39,094 nucleotides of DNA, from assembly GCA_025458125.1 (NCBI GenBank), contig JALOTA010000019.1, positions 1 to 39,094 on the forward strand. Direction: 5' to 3'. The stretch is from Hyphomicrobium sp. GTDB lineage: Bacteria > Pseudomonadota > Alphaproteobacteria > Rhizobiales > Hyphomicrobiaceae. Below are positions 34,156-39,094 of this stretch, in pieces. The notes below the pieces were generated by a model. That model ran no database searches and was not told the origin of the DNA. It worked only from the letters and a program-made list of their open reading frames with translations. Numbering within the stretch: the stretch's first letter is position 1; each line of letters opens with the position of its first letter. The position numbers and the translations under genes are program-made.

Positions 34156-35448
34156 CGCGATACGCGCTGTAAAGCCCTCGCGCTGAGCGTCCGCCTCAGA
34201 ACAGAACCAGCGATCGCCACGCTTTTCTCTAACCGTGACCCGCTGGTAGTCGGGTTGGTGGGGGAGGCTGTATATCTTTCTGCCGGATTGAACGAGTGCC
34301 TTGATCGGACAATTGCCGGGCGCTTCCCTGGCCGCTTCACGGAAAACCCTTTCGCGCCATTCTTCAGGATGTTCGGGTAGCCCGGCCCATAAACCGGCAT
34401 TCGAGCTTTTCGCTGCCGCCTCGTCGGTTGCATAACTGGAGAAAAGGCCTCCATCCGAGAAGGCAAAGCCCTGCTCCACAAGTCGGGCTGCAATATCCAG
34501 TCTGCCAGCCGAACATTGGCCGGTTCGAATGCCGTCTGTTTCTCCCGATAACGAGCATCGGACGGTTCGGGTGCTGCGCAGAAGTCTATCCAGGGAGCGC
34601 CGGGCCGTTGCTCCGCATTCAAAAGAAGATCCGTCGTGCCGCAAGCATGTCTGTCCCTCGTCCAGCATCGCGATGCCCTCGAGCCGGACGAAATTCCGGC
34701 CGATTTTTAATAGGCCGGTGCCGGCGGCGCGTGCCGGTCCCTCGACCACGTTGCCAGCCTCGCCGGCAACTTCGTCAGCCGGTTCCTCTTTCAATGCGCG
34801 ATCACCGGCCACCCAAGCCTTCACAAGGGGCGTCGCCAGCCAAAGGCCCGTGACCGCAGCGACGGACGCAACCGCAAACGGCCAGTAAGGTTGCGCCCGT
34901 CCGGCCATTGCGACGGCCCGCTCGGTCCGGACGGCCCAGTCGTCAGCGGCGTCAGGCCCCGTCGTGAAGAGGCGCGGCCAGAGCCATGCCGTCAGCGAGA
35001 CAAACGCCACGGAGCCGAGCAGGATTGCGTCCTGGTCCAGCCCGAACTGCGCGGAGCGGATCAGGGATGCGGTCCCGGAAAACAGGCTTGTTATGGCCAG
35101 TGCGATCGAGACGGGCCGTGCCGCAAGCCTCGTATTGATGGGTCCGGAAACCGCCGCGATCCGGTCCCGTACCGCCGATATCGACCGCACCAGCAGGGCA
35201 AGTCCCGTCTCGGCCCCCCCGGCAGCGCCCTCGGCGGCAACTCTCGCGGCCTTGAGCGCGGCCTGCCCGGCGGCCTCGGCGCCGGCAGCGCCAGCCGCCA
35301 GTCCCTTTCGGCCGGCGTCTTTCACGCCTTCCACCGCGGCGACCTTTGCCGCATCTATCTTCGCCCGCCGCTGCCGACGCCGGACGAGGACCGTCGTCTT
35401 GACGTATTCCCGCCACTCGAACCCTTCGTTTCGACGCCACCAGCGCAA
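34150..35448 (-). CDS. membrane protein with degenerate thermonuclease (SNase)-like domain
   Basis: A 432-residue protein. It has a basic N-terminus (REYVKTTVLVRRRQRRAKID), an Ala/Gly-rich helical stretch to about 90, three hydrophobic segments (about 110-128, 140-160, 188-208) and a C-terminal region starting GRNFVRLEGIAML. The latter resembles the staphylococcal-nuclease-like domain of rhizobial 'thermonuclease family' proteins: GQCSAGRLDIAARLVEQGFA and AAKSSNAGLWAG. The usual GIDAPE and DRYGR catalytic elements are absent, so activity is doubtful. The tail (NCPIKALVQSGRKIYSLP ... GDRWFCSEADAQREGF) is the cysteine-containing module often attached to such proteins. TTG 35448 has GGGGGA upstream; TTG 35475 is the alternative. 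Function unknown. Confidence 0.72.
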   Translation of the reverse strand: MRWWRRNEGFEWREYVKTTVLVRRRQRRAKIDAAKVAAVEGVKDAGRKGLAAGAAGAEAAGQAALKAARVAAEGAAGGAETGLALLVRSISAVRDRIAAVSGPINTRLAARPVSIALAITSLFSGTASLIRSAQFGLDQDAILLGSVAFVSLTAWLWPRLFTTGPDAADDWAVRTERAVAMAGRAQPYWPFAVASVAAVTGLWLATPLVKAWVAGDRALKEEPADEVAGEAGNVVEGPARAAGTGLLKIGRNFVRLEGIAMLDEGQTCLRHDGSSFECGATARRSLDRLLRSTRTVRCSLSGETDGIRTGQCSAGRLDIAARLVEQGFAFSDGGLFSSYATDEAAAKSSNAGLWAGLPEHPEEWRERVFREAAREAPGNCPIKALVQSGRKIYSLPHQPDYQRVTVREKRGDRWFCSEADAQREGFTARIAK

Positions 35449-35480
35449 AGCCGAAAATCCCCCGTGAAAACCCAAACCAG

Positions 35481-35496
35481 TGACGTTATGACGTCA
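35481..35496. promoter_or_regulatory. TGACGT-N4-ACGTCA inverted repeat
   Basis: A perfect 6-bp inverted repeat with spacer TATG lies 33 bp upstream of the nuclease-like gene start, in the region divergent from the first TPR gene. Its arms and size suit a dimeric repressor operator. The binding protein is unknown. Confidence 0.35.
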
Positions 35497-35659
35497 GTTC
35501 GGGCCGCAACGTGGCGCCGGGCAAGGCAGCGGCCTATAACTTAAGGTGCGTGGCCTGATCTTCTGGCCCAATGACACCGTTATGGAAGGTGATCCGGTTT
35601 CACCTCGCACGGCCCAAGGCACGTACGTTGCTGCCTAAAGTCACTCTGGAGCTTATTCG

Positions 35660-36196
35660 ATGAAAGACGTCCGCGCTTCTATCGCTGTTGTCTGTTGTTC
35701 GCTAGCATTGGCACTCCTCGCCGCTCCGGCCGGCAGGGCCGACTTCGATCCACCCGTGAAGAAGAAGGTGGATTGCAGCAAGCCGGAGAACAAGAACAAG
35801 CCGGCCTGCAAGCCCAGTAACACGGCAAGCGACGACGAGATCTATAACGCCGGCTATTGGATGGCTCGCAGCGCTAACTACGCCGAAGCGCTCGCGGTCT
35901 TCAGAATGGCCCGCGACCAGAGCGATCCGCGCATCCTGACTGGGATCGGCTTTGCTACCCGCAAGTTGGGTGATGTCGATTCGGCCTTCGCCTATTACGA
36001 CCGCGCCCTTTCGCGCGACCCAGGGCTCGTCCTGACACGCGCCTACCTTGGCGAGGCCCATCTTATGAAGCAGGACCTCGCAGCCGCAGAAATTCAGCTG
36101 CGCGAGATCGAGCGTCGCTGCGGTGCCTCGTGCGAGGCTTACGCCCAGCTTGCCGCGCACATCGCGGCGTACAGGTCGAGCACGCGCGGAGGCTGA
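35660..36196 (+). CDS. periplasmic TPR protein, paralogue 1
   Basis: A 178-residue secreted protein with a signal peptide (MKDVRASIAVVCCSLALALLAAPAGRA). After a linker with two cysteines (VDCSKPENKNKPACKPS), three TPR-like helix pairs follow: DDEIYNAGYWMARSANYAEALAVF, PRILTGIGFATRKLGDVDSAFAYYDRAL and LVLTRAYLGEAHLMKQDLAAAEIQL. It ends in a second cysteine pair, ERRCGASCEAYAQLAAHI. The four cysteines in an exported protein suggest disulfides. The next gene is a paralogue, and a FucP-type transporter follows, but no function is known. The leader upstream has a small hairpin (AGGTGA / TCACCT, 35587-35605) and GGAG before the ATG. Confidence 0.85.
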   Translation: MKDVRASIAVVCCSLALALLAAPAGRADFDPPVKKKVDCSKPENKNKPACKPSNTASDDEIYNAGYWMARSANYAEALAVFRMARDQSDPRILTGIGFATRKLGDVDSAFAYYDRALSRDPGLVLTRAYLGEAHLMKQDLAAAEIQLREIERRCGASCEAYAQLAAHIAAYRSSTRGG

Positions 36197-36230
36197 TCGG
36201 CGGGTTCGGCGACGCTCTTGCGGCAAACCA

Positions 36231-36310
36231 CCCCTTGGCTCGGCGGGTCGCCTGAGGCAGACTCGGGAAATCGCGCTTCCCGGGTTCGTCGCCCCCAGGG
36301 AGCCAAGGGG
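36231..36310 (+). promoter_or_regulatory. structured RNA leader that can occlude the ribosome-binding site of the second TPR gene
   Basis: A perfect 11-bp stem joins CCCCTTGGCTC (36231-36241) to GAGCCAAGGGG (36300-36310). The right arm contains the AAGGGG part of the Shine-Dalgarno sequence (AAGGGGAGA) of the gene starting at 36320. Enclosed are two further perfect hairpins: GGCG-GGT-CGCC (36242-36252) and CGGGAA / TTCCCG (36264-36282). The layout resembles a three-way-junction riboswitch or RNA thermometer. It lies between the two TPR genes. Confidence 0.5.
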
Positions 36311-36319
36311 AGATACTTG

Positions 36320-36865
36320 ATGCTTCTGAAGAATTTGGCTTGCGGTGCCGCCGCTGCACTGGTCTCGCTTTCGATGGCTTGGGGAGCGCGGTCCGAGGAC
36401 CGCGTATTCTCCAAGGACGTTGGTCCCGCCAACGCGGCATGCGATGCCGGTGCGAAGGGTTCTCCGGCCTGGCAGGCTTGCATAGGTGCAGCCCGCGCCG
36501 GGATGTCCGATGATGAACTGTTCTACGCCGGGTACTGGTTGGCCAAGACCGGCCGGTACGCCGAAGCGCTGAGCTACCTCAATCTGTCCGGCATGCGCGA
36601 CGCCCGTGTCCTGACGTATATGGGTTATGCTACCCGCAAGCAGGGCGACGTCGAGAAGGCTCTGCCGCTATATGCGGAAGCTCTGGCCAAGGACCCTGAC
36701 TTTGTCGTCGCCCGCGCTTACCTCGGCGAGGCCTATCTGACGAGGCACGAACCGGCCCGGGCAAAGGCCGAGCTTGCCGAGATCGCAGCGCGCTGCGGTA
36801 CGTCATGCCCGGCCTATGTCGATCTCGACCGCCACATCGCCGACTATGAAACCGCCAACGGCTGA
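36320..36865 (+). CDS. periplasmic TPR protein, paralogue 2
   Basis: A 181-residue protein with signal peptide (MLLKNLACGAAAALVSLSMAWGARS). Its arrangement follows paralogue 1: two cysteines in the linker (AACDAGAKGSPAWQACIG), TPR pairs DDELFYAGYWLAKTGRYAEALSYL, ARVLTYMGYATRKQGDVEKALPLYAEAL and FVVARAYLGEAYLTRHEPARAKAEL, and the end motif ARCGTSCPAYVDLDRHIADY. The shared YAGYW(L/M)A, GYATRK, RAYLGEA and RCGxSCxAYxxL motifs show tandem duplication. ATG 36320 follows AAGGGGAGA, which the leader can trap. The transporter gene starts 3 bp after the stop, which implies coupling. Confidence 0.85.
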   Translation: MLLKNLACGAAAALVSLSMAWGARSEDRVFSKDVGPANAACDAGAKGSPAWQACIGAARAGMSDDELFYAGYWLAKTGRYAEALSYLNLSGMRDARVLTYMGYATRKQGDVEKALPLYAEALAKDPDFVVARAYLGEAYLTRHEPARAKAELAEIAARCGTSCPAYVDLDRHIADYETANG

Positions 36866-36868
36866 CAT

Positions 36869-38131
36869 GTGAGGGCGACGCCGTCCGGGCAGGATGAAAA
36901 CACGCTGGGGCCGATGATTACCATCGGCCTCCTGTTTTTTATATTCGGCTTCGTGACCTGGCTGAACGGGCCGTTGATCACCTTCGTCAAGCTCGCCTTC
37001 GATCTCGACGACGTGAATGCGTTCCTCGTGCCGATGGCGTTCTATCTGTCGTATTTCTTTCTCGCTTTGCCTGCGTCCGCCGTGCTGCGAGCCACCGGCA
37101 TGAAGAGAGGCATGGCTTTGGGTCTCTTGATCATGTCCTGCGGGGCCGTGATCTTTGGCCATTTCACGACTGCCCGCGTTTACGGCGGGGCTCTCGCTGG
37201 CCTGTTCGTCATCGGCACCGGGCTCGCGCTTCTCCAGACGGCGGCAAATCCCTACGTCAGTATCCTCGGACCGATTGCGGGCGCCGCCCGCCGTATCGCC
37301 GTCATGGGCATCTGCAATAAGTTCGCCGGGTTGCTCGCGCCGCTGGTGTTCGGCGCACTCGTCCTCGACGGGCTCGACGAGTTTGCCGGCCGTGTCGCCG
37401 CCGCGCCGACTCCTGAAACCCGCGCCGGCTTGCTCGACGCCTTCGCAGCCCAGGTCTATGGGCCGTACATGCTAATGGCTGCGCTGCTTGCCGGTCTTGC
37501 CGTCTTCATTCTGAAATCCGGGTTGCCGCACCTGGAACCGGGAACCGTGAACGCGCATGCCGACCTTCCCGGCGATACGCGAGGCATTCTCGCCTACCCG
37601 CATCTGTGGCTCGGCGTTGTCGCCATTTTTGCCTATGTCGGCGTTGAGGTAATGGCGGCCGATGCCATCGGGGTCTATGGCGAGGGCTTCGGACTGCCGC
37701 TGGATGACACCCGGCTCTTCACGTCCTACACGCTGGCCGCCATGCTTCTTGGCTATCTTGCCGGGCTCGTCCTGATCCCCACCTACCTATCGCAAGAGCG
37801 CTATCTCGCTCTGTCATCTGTCCTGGGTGTGTTGCTGTGCCTTGGCGCCGTCGCAACAAGTGGACCGTTGTCGGTTGCTTGCATTGCCGCGTTGGGTTTT
37901 GCCAACGCGATGATGTGGCCCGCAATCTTCCCGCTGGCCATACGCGGTCTCGGCCGTAACACGGAGACGGGTTCCGCGCTGCTCGTCATGGCAATCGCAG
38001 GCGGAGCCATCATGCCGTGGGCATTCGCGCTCCTGAAGAAACACATCGATTTTCAGCTCGCCTATGCCGCTCTCGCGGTACCGAGCTATCTTTATCTTCT
38101 CTATTTCGGGCTGCGCGGACACCGGGCGTGA
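36869..38131 (+). CDS. MFS sugar:proton symporter, FucP/GluP type
   Basis: A 420-residue transporter with 12 predicted membrane helices. The start of the first helix, GLLFFIFGFVTWLNGPLI, is the FucP/GluP signature, as is LQTAANPYVSILGP in helix 4 and GICNKFAGLLAPLVFG in helix 5. The second half carries FANAMMWPAIFPLAIRGLGRNTETGSALL, typical of fucose, glucose/galactose and related carriers. The substrate cannot be assigned. GTG 36869 is 3 bp after the TPR stop; other possible starts are internal. The TPR-transporter linkage and the TetR gene behind it suggest one small unit. Confidence 0.9.
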   Translation: MRATPSGQDENTLGPMITIGLLFFIFGFVTWLNGPLITFVKLAFDLDDVNAFLVPMAFYLSYFFLALPASAVLRATGMKRGMALGLLIMSCGAVIFGHFTTARVYGGALAGLFVIGTGLALLQTAANPYVSILGPIAGAARRIAVMGICNKFAGLLAPLVFGALVLDGLDEFAGRVAAAPTPETRAGLLDAFAAQVYGPYMLMAALLAGLAVFILKSGLPHLEPGTVNAHADLPGDTRGILAYPHLWLGVVAIFAYVGVEVMAADAIGVYGEGFGLPLDDTRLFTSYTLAAMLLGYLAGLVLIPTYLSQERYLALSSVLGVLLCLGAVATSGPLSVACIAALGFANAMMWPAIFPLAIRGLGRNTETGSALLVMAIAGGAIMPWAFALLKKHIDFQLAYAALAVPSYLYLLYFGLRGHRA

Positions 38132-38192
38132 CCGCAATCGGTGCGTAATTCTCTCAACTGCGCTACAAGCCGCGGGAAGACAGGATTCTCTT

Positions 38193-38834
38193 ATGAACTG
38201 GGGCAAGAGCGACGATCAGGGCGCACGGCGCGGCTATCACCACGGGAACCTGCGGGAAGCTCTGGTGAAAGCCGCGCTCGATCTCATTGCCCAGAAAGGT
38301 CCGGCCGGGTTCACGTTCGCGGAGGCCGCGCGCGTCGCGGGGGTTTCGCCCGCCGCACCCTATCGCCATTTTCGCGATCGCGACGCGCTGCTCGCAGACG
38401 TCGCGCGTCAGGGATTCCAGGCTTTCGCGCGCAGTCTGGAAAGCGCTTGGGGTGGCGGCAAGCCGGCCGCCCGCGAAGCGTTCGAACGCGTTGGCCATGC
38501 TTATCTTCATTTTGCTCGCACGGAACCTGCCTATTTTGCGGCCATGTTCGAAAGCGGGCTTTCCGGATCCGACTATCCCGAGATGACGATCGAAGCCGAC
38601 CGCGCTTTCGCGGTCCTTCGCAGCGCCTGTGAAGCCCTCGTCGCAACGATGCCGAAGGACAAACGTCCGCCGGCGCTGATGATGGCGCTCCACATCTGGT
38701 CGCTGTCGCACGGCATCGCTTCACTTTTTGCGAGAGGCGACCGCGCGCGGCGGCCGATCCCCATGTCGCCCGAGGACCTCCTCGAGGCCGCAACGCTCAT
38801 CTATCTCGACGGTCTAGCTGTGCCGGGAAAGTAG
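38193..38834 (+). CDS. TetR/AcrR-family regulator with WHG domain
   Basis: A 213-residue repressor-type protein. The N-terminal helix-turn-helix is GYHHGNLREALVKAALDLIA then FTFAEAARVAGVSPAAPYRHFRDRDALLADV. The C-terminal ligand domain contains the WHG motif WSLSHGIASLF (TetR_C_33 type). Such proteins repress neighbouring genes until a small ligand binds. ATG 38193 is chosen with AGGA about 9 bp upstream; the frame open from 38064 overlaps the transporter gene and is unconserved-looking. Likely targets are the transporter upstream or the DUF2852 gene downstream; no ligand can be inferred. Confidence 0.9.
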   Translation: MNWGKSDDQGARRGYHHGNLREALVKAALDLIAQKGPAGFTFAEAARVAGVSPAAPYRHFRDRDALLADVARQGFQAFARSLESAWGGGKPAAREAFERVGHAYLHFARTEPAYFAAMFESGLSGSDYPEMTIEADRAFAVLRSACEALVATMPKDKRPPALMMALHIWSLSHGIASLFARGDRARRPIPMSPEDLLEAATLIYLDGLAVPGK

Positions 38835-38956
38835 AAGCCGCAGCGGTCATCTGACACCGTTCCGCCTCCACGAAATGGCGGATACGCATGTTCGACATGC
38901 AATTCCAAAATACCTTAACGCCCGTCTTGACGACGAGCCTAGGCGGGTCCACATAA

Positions 38957-38977
38957 GTAAATGTAATAAACATTCAC
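38957..38977. promoter_or_regulatory. candidate operator between the TetR gene and the DUF2852 gene
   Basis: GTAAATGT-AATAA-ACATTCAC is an inverted repeat with seven of eight arm bases matching. TTGACG at 38927-38932 and CATAAG at 38952-38957 could be -35/-10 boxes with 19-bp spacing. It lies 37 bp before the ATG 39014. Confidence 0.4.
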
Positions 38978-39013
38978 ATCGAGCCATCGTCTGGGTAAGG
39001 GAGGTTGGGTGCA

Positions 39014-39094
39014 ATGAACGAAATGGTCATGAAACTCGACGAATGGGGCCGTCCCGCGTGGATCGGCCTGATGGTCGTCAGTTTCATCCTCTTC
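39014..39094 (+). CDS. DUF2852-like membrane protein, N-terminal end only
   Basis: The frame starts at ATG 39014, has a GGGAGG site upstream, and runs off the window after 27 residues (MNEMVMKLDEWGRPAWIGLM, then VVSFILF). The KLDEWGRPAWI segment followed by a hydrophobic helix resembles the N-terminus of DUF2852 proteins of Rhizobiales, which are small membrane proteins of unknown role. The short length limits the call. Confidence 0.6.
   Translation, partial: MNEMVMKLDEWGRPAWIGLMVVSFILF

Noticed and set aside
34068-34622. 184-codon minus-strand open frame overlapping the nuclease-like gene and the sRNA candidate
   Set aside because: Out of frame with the recognisable domain, no motif, and it runs across a strong terminator.

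Overview
The window is a GC-rich chromosomal segment from an alphaproteobacterium, most likely of the order Hyphomicrobiales (Rhizobiales). The evidence is gene content and order: trpA-accD-folC, a tsaE/amgK fusion next to murU and addBA, a DivL-type kinase with tyrosine at the phosphoacceptor site, the block ahcY / ptsH-EIIA-hprK-chvG-chvI / hugZ / pckA, and a DUF2852 gene at the right edge. No genus can be named from the sequence alone.

Left part (1-16.6 kb) is core metabolism and maintenance. The end of trpA, then accD and folC, run rightward. They meet a long leftward block whose transcription order is divL, tsaE/amgK, murU, addB, addA and then trxA, with several start/stop overlaps. ahcY lies just upstream of divL, separated by a terminator and by a cluster of three GANTC (CcrM) sites. 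Two of these genes are damaged in this sequence: addA and ahcY each carry a short internal deletion that also shifts the frame. The addA lesion removes the core of the RecB-type nuclease motif. Two such lesions in conserved genes within 13 kb may point to assembly error, but must be checked.

Middle part (16.9-26.3 kb) is a regulatory and carbon-metabolism hub. It holds the regulatory PTS (HPr, EIIA-Man, HPr kinase), the ChvG/ChvI envelope and acid-stress two-component system, a HugZ-like haem protein, PEP carboxykinase, an unknown small protein, a diacylglycerol/YegS-type lipid kinase and a fatty-acid desaturase with a near-consensus FNR/FixK box upstream.

Right part (26.6-39.1 kb) is more accessory. 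It contains a secreted protein built of three repeats resembling DUF2541, an FAD-linked D-lactate/glycolate dehydrogenase, a 1070-residue RTX calcium-binding protein with a duplicated module, a membrane-anchored PL14-like protein, a degenerate nuclease-like membrane protein, two paralogous periplasmic TPR proteins, a FucP-type sugar transporter and a TetR regulator. The RTX/PL14-like pair is bounded by AT-rich DNA.

The best candidates for undescribed biology are two RNA elements. One is a roughly 80-nt sRNA candidate at 34073-34155 with two C-rich (anti-Shine-Dalgarno) hairpin loops. The other is a multi-hairpin leader at 36231-36310 whose perfect 11-bp closing stem traps the ribosome-binding site of the second TPR gene. 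No tRNA, rRNA, CRISPR array, insertion sequence or prophage gene was seen.
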